Counted from the stretch's first letter, positions 45,214 to 54,757 are shown. The stretch: DNA of 64,000 bases from Staphylococcus equorum (GCF_029531845.1 NZ_JAMBPV010000008.1:62001-126000); one strand, 5' to 3'. Program-made: numbers and translations. Notes: generated by a model from the letters alone, not told the origin.

Positions 45214-46110
45214 ATGGTTAAGAGATTATTAAGTGCTAATGCTTCAGAAATAGTGAAGATGACGGCGGAAGAATTAAAACAAAGTATTAAAGCAAGTGAC
45301 GGTCGCGTAGTTTTAGCAGAGAATGTTGTTACGCGCACACCAGTCATACCAGACATAACAAATGCAGAACTTTCACGTGCCTTCGGGGCAGATTTGATTT
45401 TATTGAATGGATTAGATGCGTTCAATCCTAAAGTAGAGAATATAGATGAGAAAAAACACGTCATCAAAGAATTAAGACGTCTTGTTGCAAGACCTATAGG
45501 CGTCAATTTAGAACCAGTAGATGACCAAGCGAGCATGGCAGAAGAAAAACTAAATATTGCTAAAGGACGCCAAGCAAGTTCTAAAACAGTAAAAGCTTTA
45601 GAAAAATTAGGTGTAAATTTTATTTGCATGACAGGGAACCCAGGTACTGGCGTATCTAATGAAAAAATTGTCGGTGCAATTGCTGAGACAAGAGCAAATT
45701 TCTCAGGATTGATTATAGCTGGCAAAATGCACAGTGCAGGTGTAGATGAACCTGTGATTACAAAAGCATATGTTGAAAAATTTATTGATGCAGGTGCTGA
45801 TATTATTTTAGTACCATCTATTGGTACAGTGCCAGGGTTTGATGAAGCACAATTAAAAGACATAGTGAAAGCAGTCCATCATCATGGTGGCTTAGTCATG
45901 TCAGCAATAGGTACAAGCCAAGAGAGTTCTGATGCCAGCACGATTAGAGACTTTGCAATTCGAAATAAGATATGTGGCGTGGATATTCAACATATCGGTG
46001 ACGCAGGATATGGCGGTTTAGCTCCTGTAGAAAATATTTTTGAATTAAGTAAAGCGATACGTGGACAACGCCACACATTATCAATGATAGCGAGATCAAT
46101 TAACAGATAG
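45214..46110 (+). CDS. TIM-barrel-like protein of unknown function in PTS operon
   Basis: A 298-residue soluble protein. Repeated beta-strand/turn motifs suggest a (beta/alpha)8 barrel: RPIGVNLEP, FICMTGNPGTGVSNEKIV, LIIAGKMHSAG, IILVPSIGTVPGF, LVMSAIGTSQESSD and VDIQHIGDAGYGG. I believe this is a conserved DUF (possibly DUF7916) sometimes mis-named hydrolase or phosphonomutase-like; unchecked. The start at 45214 has AGAGGAG upstream, better than the GTG at 45205. It sits between IIC and IIB genes, where a sugar-phosphate enzyme would be expected, so it may process the imported sugar phosphate. Confidence 0.7.
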   Translation: MVKRLLSANASEIVKMTAEELKQSIKASDGRVVLAENVVTRTPVIPDITNAELSRAFGADLILLNGLDAFNPKVENIDEKKHVIKELRRLVARPIGVNLEPVDDQASMAEEKLNIAKGRQASSKTVKALEKLGVNFICMTGNPGTGVSNEKIVGAIAETRANFSGLIIAGKMHSAGVDEPVITKAYVEKFIDAGADIILVPSIGTVPGFDEAQLKDIVKAVHHHGGLVMSAIGTSQESSDASTIRDFAIRNKICGVDIQHIGDAGYGGLAPVENIFELSKAIRGQRHTLSMIARSINR

Positions 46111-46141
46111 GGTATGATAGATATAAAATGGAGGGATTAAT

Positions 46142-46462
46142 ATGGCAGAAAAAACAATAATGCTTGTCTGTGCAGCTGGAATGAGTACAAGTATGTTAGT
46201 TCAGAAAATGCAAAAAGAATCTAAAAAACAAGATTTAGACCGTGAAATATTTGCAGTTTCAACGACAGAAGCGGATCAGAAAATTGAAGAGGCTCAAGTA
46301 GATGTTTTGTTATTAGGTCCACAAGTGCGTTTTAAAAAAGATGAATATACTAAAAAAGGCGCAGAAAAAAATATACCAGTAGAAGTCATTGAAATGACGG
46401 ATTACGGGACAATGAATGGTGCAAACGTATTAAGCGCAGCTGAACGTTTAATGAGCGAATAG
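46142..46462 (+). CDS. PTS IIB component, lactose/cellobiose family
   Basis: A 106-residue phosphocarrier. MLVCAAGMSTSMLVQKM holds the phospho-Cys at residue 10, followed by VLLLGPQVRFK, the family's second loop. It passes phosphate from IIA to the sugar in the IIC channel. GGAGGG precedes the ATG; the IIA gene follows after 10 bases. Confidence 0.94.
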   Translation: MAEKTIMLVCAAGMSTSMLVQKMQKESKKQDLDREIFAVSTTEADQKIEEAQVDVLLLGPQVRFKKDEYTKKGAEKNIPVEVIEMTDYGTMNGANVLSAAERLMSE

Positions 46463-46472
46463 GGGTGGGACG

Positions 46473-46799
46473 ATGTCTGAAGAAGAGAAGAGTTTAGAAT
46501 TTGCAATGTCGCTCATTGCTTATAGTGGCGATGCTAAAAGTAGCGCGATGGAAGCTATATTTGCAGCTAAAAAAAGCGCGTTTGATGAAGCAGAAACGAA
46601 ACTAAAACAAGCTGAAGATGCTTTGCTTGAAGCGCATCATGTACAAACGAATATGTTAACGAAGGAAGCACAAGGTGAAAATATAAATCTGACGCTTTTA
46701 ACAGTGCATAGTCAAGATCATTTAATGACAGCTATCACTTTTAAGGATATTGCCCAGGAAATGATAGATTTATATAAAGTAGTGAAAAATAATGAATAA
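46473..46799 (+). CDS. PTS IIA component, lactose/cellobiose family
   Basis: A 108-residue helical-bundle phosphocarrier. EFAMSLIAYSGDAKSSAMEA (20 residues) is helix 1, and LTVHSQDHLMTAITFKDIA carries the phospho-His of the trimeric LacF/ChbA family. Last gene of the ROK-controlled operon, followed by a terminator. Confidence 0.94.
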   Translation: MSEEEKSLEFAMSLIAYSGDAKSSAMEAIFAAKKSAFDEAETKLKQAEDALLEAHHVQTNMLTKEAQGENINLTLLTVHSQDHLMTAITFKDIAQEMIDLYKVVKNNE

Positions 46800-46835
46800 T
46801 TGTATGAATTGGTATGGTTTTGGATAAACATTAAC

Positions 46836-46873
46836 AAAAGATGTAAAAGTTTAATTACTTTTACATCTTTTTT
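46836..46873 (+). terminator. Terminator of the lactose/cellobiose-type PTS operon
   Basis: AAAAGATGTAAAAGT and ACTTTTACATCTTTT around a 6-base loop, followed by TT. Confidence 0.85.
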
Positions 46874-47003
46874 ACTTTGAAAATATAAACAAAAAGCTAT
46901 CAAATTTGATTAAAGCATTTTATAATTTAGGAATAGTATTTTTTATTTAGGTGTGCAACTTTTCGTATTGTAAGACGAATTAGATTACACATCTATACTT
47001 ATG

Positions 47004-47017
47004 GGAAAGCGGTTACA
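47004..47017 (+). promoter_or_regulatory. Near-cre site before the PRD regulator
   Basis: GGAAAGCGGTTACA differs from the cre consensus only at its first base. It falls in the leader if translation starts at the GTG 47043, which supports that start over the ATG at 47001. Confidence 0.5.
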
Positions 47018-47042
47018 ATATAAATGTAAGGAGGTTGCTGAT

Positions 47043-48986
47043 GTGTTAAGTAAGAGACAACATCATATATTAACATACTTACTTGAACGTGAAGTCTTTG
47101 TTCAAATTCATAATTTAGCAACGCAGTTCAATGTATCTGAAAGAACAATTCAATATGATCTTGAATACATTGAAACTATGGAAGGCAAGTTAGATTTAAC
47201 GATTCATCGGAATAAATATGATGGGATAAAGATTACAACAACAGCTCCTCAGTTGGCAATATTAGAGCCTAAATATACAGGGACGTCGATGCATTATTCA
47301 AAGAAAGAACGCATATTGTATATCACTTTGAAGTTGTTTGAATCGATTGAACCTACATCATCCCAAGTATTAGCAACTTTGGTTTCAGTAACACGTCGTA
47401 CGATTGTGGAAGATTTAAAAAGTGTTCAATCTTGGTTAGAAGAAAACGATTTGCATCTTGAGTACAAGAAAAACAAAGGGTTTGTGATTCAGGGGGAGGA
47501 AAATGCGTATCGTAAAGCTTATGCCATACGTGTACATGAATATTTTCAAACGCATACCCATCACATGGGACATCAACTTTTTTCGAATAAAGAGTTAGAA
47601 CAAATTCGTTTAACAGTAACTTCTATATTATTAGATACGAAGTATCAGTTAGTTCAAAGCGCAATTGATGGATTGATTTATCACATTTTGATTGCCCTTC
47701 ATCGTACAAATGAACATTTCGCCTTTGACATACCTGATAAAGAATATGAAAAACTTTCTGAGACAGAGCAATTTCATATTGCACTTAAAATTAAAGAAAA
47801 ATTAGAAGATGTTTTTCAGATTGAATTTCCAAAAAGTGAGTCAGCTTTTATCACTTTACATTTATTAGGTGCTAAAACGTCAGAGGTAAATGAACTCAAT
47901 CAAGAAATAGACGACTTAGAGATATTAACAGAACAATTGATTGAACGTATGAGTGGCGAGTTAGGATTAGATTTAATGTCTGATAACAAATTAACAAATG
48001 GTTTGATCGTACATTTGAGACCAGCAATTCATCGATTGAAGTTTGATATGACGCATGCGAATCCTTTAAACCAGGAGATTCATGCACAGTATCATCATAT
48101 TATAGAGGGCATCAAAAGACATGTATGGGGCATTGAAGAAAATTATCAAATCAACTTTACTGATGATGAATTATCGTATATCACGCTTCACTTTGCTTCT
48201 GTGATTGAACGGATTTCAGCGGTGACAACGAATGCCATTAAAGTCGTGTTACTTTGTGGATCAGGTATCGGAACCTCTCAATTATTAAAAAGTAGGATGG
48301 ATCATATTTACCCAGAATTAGAAATTGTAGATGCTTATTCTATATATGAAATAGATGAAGTAATGTTAAAACATGAAGGTATTGATTACATCATTTCTAC
48401 CGTGCCTTTTGAACAAGCAAGTGTACCAATAATTAGGGTTTCACCATTTTTAAATAAAGACGATCGAAAGCAATTGAATGAAATTATTAACCGTTCAAGA
48501 GAACGATATATAAATGATGTCAAAGGATTGGGACCAACTTTGCAAGAAGTATTACCACAGTCTCGCATTTTAACACAGCAACCACCACTTTTAAGAAATG
48601 ACGCAATTAGACAATGTGTATCACCGCTTGTAAATGACCAAATTGTAGATGAAGCCTATGCTGATGACATTATTGAACAATTAGATGCATTTGGTCCTTA
48701 TATGGTGATTAGTCCTCATATTGCATTGATTCATGCAAATCATAAACATGTTAAACAACCTGTAGGCTTCAGTTTAGCTCATTTTCAAACGGGGGTGACC
48801 TTTAATCATCAGCAATATGATCCAGTGCATATCATTATTACGTTAGCTACAGAGCAGCCACAGATACATTTAAATGCTTTGCGACAGTTTAGCGAGCTCA
48901 TCATGGAGGAAGAAATGAGAGCGACACTATTTTCTGGTAACTTAGCAGATATCATGTCATGTATTCGTGATGTAAGTCAACATTAA
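47043..48986 (+). CDS. BglG/MtlR-type PRD regulator with PTS IIB-like and IIA domains
   Basis: About 647 residues. N-terminal helix-turn-helix (SKRQHHILTYLLEREVFVQI, then FNVSERTIQYDLEYIE) is followed by a second helix-turn-helix (SSQVLATLVSVTRRTIVEDL), two PRD domains (phospho-His sites in IYHILIALHR and IVHLRPAIHR), a IIB-like domain with VVLLCGSGIGTSQLLKSRM, and a C-terminal IIA domain with ISPHIALIHANHKH. PTS phosphorylation tunes its activity. AAGGAGG lies 8 bases before the GTG. It activates, most likely, the PTS genes that follow after 14 bases. Confidence 0.9.
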   Translation: MLSKRQHHILTYLLEREVFVQIHNLATQFNVSERTIQYDLEYIETMEGKLDLTIHRNKYDGIKITTTAPQLAILEPKYTGTSMHYSKKERILYITLKLFESIEPTSSQVLATLVSVTRRTIVEDLKSVQSWLEENDLHLEYKKNKGFVIQGEENAYRKAYAIRVHEYFQTHTHHMGHQLFSNKELEQIRLTVTSILLDTKYQLVQSAIDGLIYHILIALHRTNEHFAFDIPDKEYEKLSETEQFHIALKIKEKLEDVFQIEFPKSESAFITLHLLGAKTSEVNELNQEIDDLEILTEQLIERMSGELGLDLMSDNKLTNGLIVHLRPAIHRLKFDMTHANPLNQEIHAQYHHIIEGIKRHVWGIEENYQINFTDDELSYITLHFASVIERISAVTTNAIKVVLLCGSGIGTSQLLKSRMDHIYPELEIVDAYSIYEIDEVMLKHEGIDYIISTVPFEQASVPIIRVSPFLNKDDRKQLNEIINRSRERYINDVKGLGPTLQEVLPQSRILTQQPPLLRNDAIRQCVSPLVNDQIVDEAYADDIIEQLDAFGPYMVISPHIALIHANHKHVKQPVGFSLAHFQTGVTFNHQQYDPVHIIITLATEQPQIHLNALRQFSELIMEEEMRATLFSGNLADIMSCIRDVSQH

Positions 48987-49000
48987 AAAGGGGGATATAC

Positions 49001-49441
49001 ATGAGTTCGGAAATTTTATCATCGGATAAAGTACAGATACAAGATCGAGTAGATGATTGGAAACATGCAATCAGCATTGCCTCTAAACCTCTGCTAGAGC
49101 AAGGGTACTTTAAACAACAATACATTGAAAAGATGATTTATAGCGTAGAAGAATTAGGCCCCTATATTGTAATAGCGCCTGAAATCGCAATAGCGCATGC
49201 TAGACCGAGTGATGATGTCAAAAAAATAGGATTAAGTTTATTGAAATTAAATCATCATATTAACTTTTCTGAAAACGGACATCATGCGTCTCTCGTGTTT
49301 GTATTAAGCGCTGTTGATAACGAGGGCCATTTAGAAATTTTAAGAAATTTAGCAACAATCTTAGGGGATACAAACACAGTTAATAAATTATTAGTAGCAA
49401 CAGAAATTGATGAAATAATAAATGTATTTAAAGGAGAATGA
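49001..49441 (+). CDS. PTS IIA component (fructose/mannitol fold, ascorbate-type system)
   Basis: A 146-residue IIA-2 domain protein. YIVIAPEIAIAHARPSDDV carries the phospho-His (AHARP), and VFVLSAVDNEGHLEILRNLA (20 residues) is the conserved second half. It is homologous to the C-terminal domain of the regulator just upstream. The stop overlaps the IIB start (ATGATGA), so they are co-translated. Confidence 0.92.
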   Translation: MSSEILSSDKVQIQDRVDDWKHAISIASKPLLEQGYFKQQYIEKMIYSVEELGPYIVIAPEIAIAHARPSDDVKKIGLSLLKLNHHINFSENGHHASLVFVLSAVDNEGHLEILRNLATILGDTNTVNKLLVATEIDEIINVFKGE

Positions 49442-49731
49442 TGAAAATGAAAATTTTAGTTGTATGTGGTCATGGTTTAGGAAGTAGTTTTATGGTGGAA
49501 ATGAACGCACAGGAAGCTTTGAAAAATTTGAATGCACCATCAGACGTTAAAGTTGAACACAGTGATGTAATGTCTGCGAGTCCTGATATGGCAGATTTAT
49601 TTATTTGCGGTAGAGATTTAGAAGAAAATACGAAGCACTTAGGAGACGTTATTGTTTTAGATAACATTCTAGATAAGGAAGAATTACAAAATAAATTGAA
49701 CGAAAAATTGAGTGATTTGAACATTTTATAA
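49438..49731 (+). CDS. PTS IIB component, ascorbate (SgaB/UlaB) type
   Basis: A 97-residue IIB. MKILVVCGHGLGSSFMVEMN has the phospho-Cys in the short loop typical of UlaB. Three in-frame ATGs (49438, 49441, 49447) are possible; the last is best spaced from AAGGAG. The IIC gene follows after 24 bases. Confidence 0.9.
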   Translation: MMKMKILVVCGHGLGSSFMVEMNAQEALKNLNAPSDVKVEHSDVMSASPDMADLFICGRDLEENTKHLGDVIVLDNILDKEELQNKLNEKLSDLNIL

Positions 49732-49755
49732 ATTATAAGTAAGGGGGGCAATGTT

Positions 49756-51114
49756 ATGAAACCTATACTAGATTTTATCGTTGATATTTTGAGTCAACCT
49801 GCTATATTAGTTGCTTTAATCGCATTAATAGGACTAATTATGCAGAAAAAATCAGCCACTGACATCACATCCGGTACGATTAAAACGATACTTGGATTTC
49901 TAGTGTTAAGCGCAGGGGCGAATGTTGTAACGCAATCATTAGAACCGTTTGGGAAAATATTCCAACACGCTTTTGGCGTGCAAGGTGTCGTACCTAATAA
50001 TGAAGCAATTATTTCAATTGCTTTAGAGCAATATGGGACAACAGCAGCGTTAATTATGGTGCTTGGGATGATTGTTAATATTATTATCGCACGTATTACG
50101 AATTTGAAATACATCTTTTTAACAGGTCATCATACATTTTATATGGCAGCATTTTTAGCCATATTATTGTCAGTAGGTAATATCACTGGGACATTGACAG
50201 TAATCACGGGATCTATTATTTTAGGTCTAATTATGGCTATATTGCCAGCGTTAGCACAACCGACGATGAAGAAAATAACTGGGACTAATCAAGTCGCTTT
50301 AGGACACTTTGGTACTATCAGTTATTGGGCAGCTGGAGAGGTTGGAAAGTTATTTAAAGGGAAATCTAAATCAACTGAAGAAATAAATTTCCCTAAAGGC
50401 TTAAGTTTTTTAAGAGAGAGTACAATCAGTATTTCACTAACAATGACATTATTATATTTTGTGGCGGCATTATTTGCGGGGCCAAACTTCGTACATACAG
50501 AAATTAGTGACGGTCAAAATTTTATTGTATTCTCACTAATTCAAGGGGTTACTTTTGCAGCTGGTGTATTTATCATATTAACGGGTGTACGCTTAATATT
50601 AGCTGAAATCGTGCCAGCATTTAAAGGTATTTCTGAAAAATTAGTGCCGAATACCAAACCAGCATTAGACTGTCCTATAGTCTTCCCTTATGCACAAAAC
50701 GCTGTATTAATTGGCTTCTTTGTCAGCTTTATTGTCGGGGTCTTAGGCATGTTCGTCTTATTCTTATTTGGTGGTGTAGTTATACTTCCAGGCGTAGTAG
50801 CCCACTTCTTCCTTGGGGCAACGGCTGGTGTTTTCGGTAACGCACGTGGTGGTATTAGAGGTGCAGTAGCAGGTTCAGCGTTAAATGGTTTGTTAATTAC
50901 ATTTTTACCACTACTGTTCTTACCATTCCTAGGAGAACTTGGTGGCGCAGCAACGACATTCTCAGATACAGATTTCTTAGTCGTAGGTATCGTCTTTGGT
51001 AATATCGCTAAATATCTTGGACTTATCGGTATTGCCGTTTTAGTCTTAATCTTAGCAGCGGCAGCAATATTATTACAAAAACGTACGAATCAAAAAGAAG
51101 CAGAAGAACAGTAA
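49756..51114 (+). CDS. ulaA: PTS IIC component, ascorbate (SgaT/UlaA) type
   Basis: A 452-residue membrane protein with about 10-11 helices. TGHHTFYMAAFLAILLS, HFGTISYWAAGEVGKLF, ALDCPIVFPYAQNAVLIGF and GNARGGIRGAVAGSALNG are the conserved segments of the UlaA family. The operon has regulator, IIA, IIB and IIC but none of the UlaG, UlaD, UlaE or UlaF enzymes for ascorbate phosphate, so the true substrate is uncertain. AAGGGGGG precedes the ATG. Confidence 0.9.
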   Translation: MKPILDFIVDILSQPAILVALIALIGLIMQKKSATDITSGTIKTILGFLVLSAGANVVTQSLEPFGKIFQHAFGVQGVVPNNEAIISIALEQYGTTAALIMVLGMIVNIIIARITNLKYIFLTGHHTFYMAAFLAILLSVGNITGTLTVITGSIILGLIMAILPALAQPTMKKITGTNQVALGHFGTISYWAAGEVGKLFKGKSKSTEEINFPKGLSFLRESTISISLTMTLLYFVAALFAGPNFVHTEISDGQNFIVFSLIQGVTFAAGVFIILTGVRLILAEIVPAFKGISEKLVPNTKPALDCPIVFPYAQNAVLIGFFVSFIVGVLGMFVLFLFGGVVILPGVVAHFFLGATAGVFGNARGGIRGAVAGSALNGLLITFLPLLFLPFLGELGGAATTFSDTDFLVVGIVFGNIAKYLGLIGIAVLVLILAAAAILLQKRTNQKEAEEQ

Positions 51115-51129
51115 TATTAAATGATTTTA

Positions 51130-51175
51130 AAAAACAGGTGCGCATCTTTTAATAAATGATGCGCACCTGTTTTTT
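51130..51175. terminator. Terminator of the ascorbate-type PTS operon
   Basis: AAAAACAGGTGCGCAT and ATGCGCACCTGTTTTT, 16-base perfect arms, with A- and T-runs for both directions; the next gene is convergent. Confidence 0.9.
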
Positions 51176-51229
51176 AACCTCACTTTAGTATGAAGTTTTG
51201 TTAAAAATGACCAGTGAAACTGAACAAAA

Positions 51230-51586
51230 TTAATTTGTTAACTCATAACTTTCTGCTATTAAATCTTTAATGTGGTTTATAGAGTTAATCTCATTTAAAT
51301 TGACACTTATCCAATTGGACTTATCCATGTGATAGGCTTTGTAAAACCCTTCTTTTTTTCTTAAAGGACCAATAAATTCTTGTCTGATTTTCAAATTTAA
51401 TACATCTATTTCATCAGAGCCATTTAATCCTAATTTGTCTTGAGAAATATTCATCACTAAAGCAAACCATTTTTTGTTAGTTTTATGTCTTAAGGCTGCA
51501 AAATTCGAATAAGTTTTCCAAGGATAATCTGGTTTTACATCATACTTACGATTTACATAATTAAAAACTTCTTCTCTATCTAACAT
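51230..51586 (-). CDS. MmcQ/YjbR family protein
   Basis: A small CyaY-fold protein of about 118 residues. The start MLDREEVFNYVNRKY, then YPWKTYSNFAALRHKTNKKW (20 residues) and the end LNEINSINHIKDLIAESYEL (20 residues) fit the MmcQ/YjbR family, proposed to bind DNA but of unclear role. Two adjacent ATGs (51589, 51586) are possible; the second is better spaced from AAGAAGG. It stands alone. Confidence 0.85.
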   Translation of the reverse strand: MLDREEVFNYVNRKYDVKPDYPWKTYSNFAALRHKTNKKWFALVMNISQDKLGLNGSDEIDVLNLKIRQEFIGPLRKKEGFYKAYHMDKSNWISVNLNEINSINHIKDLIAESYELTN

Positions 51587-51784
51587 CATTTCACCTTCTT
51601 AATCATTATCTTCCCGTAATTTTTTAATTTAACCTTTAGTGATTTAATGGTAGATTCACCAATGGGCTACACAATTGTACGAAATTTTGGTTTGTAAAAT
51701 AAATATTTATATTCATATAAAAAAGTGTATTTTATATGGTACACTATTATTATTACAACTTATTATATCGGGGGAGAGTTATAA

Positions 51785-53296
51785 GTGCTTTATACAGTTA
51801 CGTCAACATTGCCACCAGTTCACGGTGGAAGAACGAAAGCGTTATTAAATAGAATTCAATTAATGCATAATGATTTAAATGAAACAAACACAATATTAAC
51901 GACAAATTATAATCCTAACTATTATGACGTTATTAAATCATTTGTGGAAAATAATAAATTAAATGCTCAAATCAGAGTGGAAAATATTTATGATTGGCTA
52001 TCTGATTTTAAGTTATTATATAATCCACACTCTAATAGTGTCACAATAGAATATCAGGAAGTTGAACGAGATATTGAAGGATTAAGAAGTGAAATCAGAA
52101 AAAACAATAGGGATGTTGTCCGTTATTATGATGGTGATACATATTTTTTATATAGAAAGTTTAGACCAGGAAGTAATATTTTAGAATTCGAAGATTTTAT
52201 GACTCCTTATTGTAAAAAAAGGGTTGAGAGGCATCAGTATAATAATTTTGGTCATTTACATAAGAAAATTTATTTTTCTACTAAAAATTATGGGAAAATT
52301 GCCGAAAAATTCTACGATAGAGAAGGTAATAAATACTGTGAAAAGTTTTTTGCTGATGATGAGAACACAACACTATTATTAGTTCAATTATATAAAGAGG
52401 GTAAACATTTTAAAGCATTTGAAAATGAAAAACAGCTATTTCAATATTATTTCCAAAATCGTTTTAAAGATGGAGATATTGTCTTTAATGATGCAAGACT
52501 TTTAGATATACCATTATTAAAACAAACAAATCACACTAAAAATGTATTGGTATTTCATAGCTCACATATAGATGGAAATAATGTGAAAAAAGCATATAAA
52601 TACGCGCTTACACATTCTGAACGTGTTACTAAATATTTAGTGTTAACGGCTCATCAAAAAACAGATATACAAAATTTATACTCTATTGAAGATGACCGTT
52701 TTGCTGTAATACCCCACTTTATTGAAGTTGCAGAGCCTTCCCGTGAACCATCAAACTTTAAAGATCAATTTATCTATATTGGCAGGTTTGGTGTAGGAAA
52801 ACAATTGGACCATCTTATTAAAGCATATAAGTTATTTCGTGAAGCAGGTTACACGAGCAAACTCGTATTATATGGTAAGGATGAAGCGGGACAATTAAAA
52901 ATGCTTAAAAACCAAATAGAGGAATATAATTTAAATGAGTATGTTGAGATTAGTGACTATACATCTAATCCATTAGCTGAATTTAAAGCTTCGAGAGCAT
53001 CATTATTAACGAGTAGCTTTGAAGGATTTGGTTTAACAATTATGGAAAGCATTGCAGTTGGATGCCCTGCCATTTCATATGATGTTCAATATGGTCCGAG
53101 AGAAATTATTGAACATGGTAAAAATGGATATCTTATTGAACCTAATAATATTCCAGAATTTGCAAATGGTATGATGAAAATTGTAGATAAACCACTTAAC
53201 AATGTAAAAAATAATGAAAGATTAAAACATCAAACAGCAATTAATAATTATGCTGAACTGTTGAAACAACTTCAAGAAAAACAAATTACAATATGA
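51785..53296 (+). CDS. TagE-like glycosyltransferase (GT4, poly(glycerol-phosphate) glucosyltransferase type)
   Basis: A 503-residue retaining GT-B enzyme starting at GTG after GGGGGAGAG. LYTVTSTLPPVHGGRTKALL (20 residues) is the glycine loop of TagE-type proteins; FIYIGRFGVGKQLDHLIKAY (20 residues) and SSFEGFGLTIMESIAVGCPA (20 residues) are the donor-binding motifs with the E-x7-E pair. A long N-terminal insert follows residue 100, as usual in this branch. It probably decorates a wall polymer or a serine-rich protein with a sugar. No secretion genes are near, so teichoic acid is the likelier target. Confidence 0.82.
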   Translation: MLYTVTSTLPPVHGGRTKALLNRIQLMHNDLNETNTILTTNYNPNYYDVIKSFVENNKLNAQIRVENIYDWLSDFKLLYNPHSNSVTIEYQEVERDIEGLRSEIRKNNRDVVRYYDGDTYFLYRKFRPGSNILEFEDFMTPYCKKRVERHQYNNFGHLHKKIYFSTKNYGKIAEKFYDREGNKYCEKFFADDENTTLLLVQLYKEGKHFKAFENEKQLFQYYFQNRFKDGDIVFNDARLLDIPLLKQTNHTKNVLVFHSSHIDGNNVKKAYKYALTHSERVTKYLVLTAHQKTDIQNLYSIEDDRFAVIPHFIEVAEPSREPSNFKDQFIYIGRFGVGKQLDHLIKAYKLFREAGYTSKLVLYGKDEAGQLKMLKNQIEEYNLNEYVEISDYTSNPLAEFKASRASLLTSSFEGFGLTIMESIAVGCPAISYDVQYGPREIIEHGKNGYLIEPNNIPEFANGMMKIVDKPLNNVKNNERLKHQTAINNYAELLKQLQEKQITI

Positions 53297-53306
53297 ATAA
53301 AGCATT

Positions 53307-53341
53307 AAAAAATCTCAGCCAATATTGGTTGAGATTTTTTT
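53307..53341. terminator. Terminator between convergent genes
   Basis: AAAAAATCTCA and TGAGATTTTTT arms with inner CCAATATTGG, serving the glycosyltransferase and the aromatic-acid transporter genes. Confidence 0.85.
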
Positions 53342-53351
53342 AATTATTAAG

Positions 53352-54722
53352 TTATTTAACCTCGTTTGGTACGTCTTTCGGTACGTTTTTAGCCTGATAC
53401 GTTTTTTTATATTCTTTACTTGCATGTTGCATAGGTATTAAATAAAGTGCTAAGGCAGCAATTAAACCTGGAATAGCAAAGGCGATAAAGTACATGGGCA
53501 TAGGTAGTGCAAATGTGAGTAAAAAGCCACCCATTAATGGTCCGATCATTCCACCAACTCTACCAATACCAGAAGCTGTACCTAACGCTGTAGATCTAAT
53601 ATAGGCTGGGAAATATTGCGATACGAAAGCTTGAACGAGATTTTGTGAACCTATTGTAGCAGCGCCAGCGACTGCAATTAATAAATAAATAACAAATATA
53701 TTAACATCTTTACCTAAAGACAAGAGAGATAAAGAAATAGCGCCAGCAATGTATAATGGCACAAGTAGTTTTTTGGAACCAAATTTATCACATAGTCTTC
53801 CAATTATAAGTGTTCCTACGATTGCTCCAACTTGTAATACGATTAAAAATACTAAACTAGAATTCAATTCATATCCAGCACGCATCATTAAGTTTGGTAA
53901 CCACGTATTTAAACCGAAAATCATTAATAAACAGCAAAAGAAAGCTAACCAAAATAATATTGTACTGAGCGCCCGGTTTTCTTTAAATAGGTCCATTAAG
54001 GGCACTTTAGTATTAGAAATTTCAATATCTTTAATCGTGTCATTTGTAGAGACGTTAAGTTTTGGATCAATTTTTTTTAATGTGTTCACCAATTCTTGTT
54101 TTCTGTTAGTTCGGTTTAAATAACTGAAAGTCTCAGGTAATTGCTTAAGTAATAATGGTAGTGCAAATATAGGTAAAATTGCTACCCAAAAGATTGAACG
54201 CCAACCTCCAATTGGCATTAATGTTAATCCTAATACTGGTGCAAGAATTCCACCAATTGAATAGCCACATAATACAATTGAAACAACAAGGTTTTTCATT
54301 TTCTCAGGTGCAAAATCTGTTGCTAGTGCAATTACATTAGGCATGATGCCACCCAAGCCTAAACCTGCTAAAAAGCGAAAGATACCAAACTGTGTTGTAT
54401 TTGCAGCAAATCCACAAAGACATGTAAATAAACTAAATAAAATCAATGTAATCGCGATGACATTTTTTCTGCCAATACGATCAGCTAGAATACCAAAAGC
54501 TATAGCGCCAAACATCATACCGAATAGGCCATAGCTACTTAAGGTACCTGCTTCAATTTTGGAGAGCCCCCAATCCTCAATTAACACAGGTACTGCTGTA
54601 CCGTACAAAACTAAATCATAGCCGTCGAAAATAATAAGAAAGAAACTCCAAAAAATTAACTTGAAATGAAATTTGTTGAACTTACTTTTATTAACTACTT
54701 TGGTTGTATTGATTTCCCCCAT
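53352..54722 (-). CDS. Aromatic acid:H+ symporter (AAHS family MFS)
   Basis: A 456-residue 12-helix MFS transporter. IIFDGYDLVLYGTAVPVL in helix 1 has the DGYDL motif of the PcaK/BenK/MhbT-type AAHS family; GILADRIGRKNVIAITL is the loop 2-3 motif and FLAGLGLGGIMPNVIALATD (20 residues) the helix 4 motif. It likely imports 3-hydroxybenzoate or gentisate for the enzymes at 56.0-59.9 kb. It reads away from them, after the IclR gene on the same strand, with its own inverted-repeat leader. Confidence 0.88.
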   Translation of the reverse strand: MGEINTTKVVNKSKFNKFHFKLIFWSFFLIIFDGYDLVLYGTAVPVLIEDWGLSKIEAGTLSSYGLFGMMFGAIAFGILADRIGRKNVIAITLILFSLFTCLCGFAANTTQFGIFRFLAGLGLGGIMPNVIALATDFAPEKMKNLVVSIVLCGYSIGGILAPVLGLTLMPIGGWRSIFWVAILPIFALPLLLKQLPETFSYLNRTNRKQELVNTLKKIDPKLNVSTNDTIKDIEISNTKVPLMDLFKENRALSTILFWLAFFCCLLMIFGLNTWLPNLMMRAGYELNSSLVFLIVLQVGAIVGTLIIGRLCDKFGSKKLLVPLYIAGAISLSLLSLGKDVNIFVIYLLIAVAGAATIGSQNLVQAFVSQYFPAYIRSTALGTASGIGRVGGMIGPLMGGFLLTFALPMPMYFIAFAIPGLIAALALYLIPMQHASKEYKKTYQAKNVPKDVPNEVK

Positions 54723-54757
54723 AAATATACCCCTCCATGAAATTAAACACTTAGAAT

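Noticed and set aside
45210..45863. A 217-codon open frame on the minus strand
   Set aside because: It lies fully opposite the TIM-barrel-like PTS-operon gene, has no ribosome site and no recognisable motif; a codon-bias shadow.
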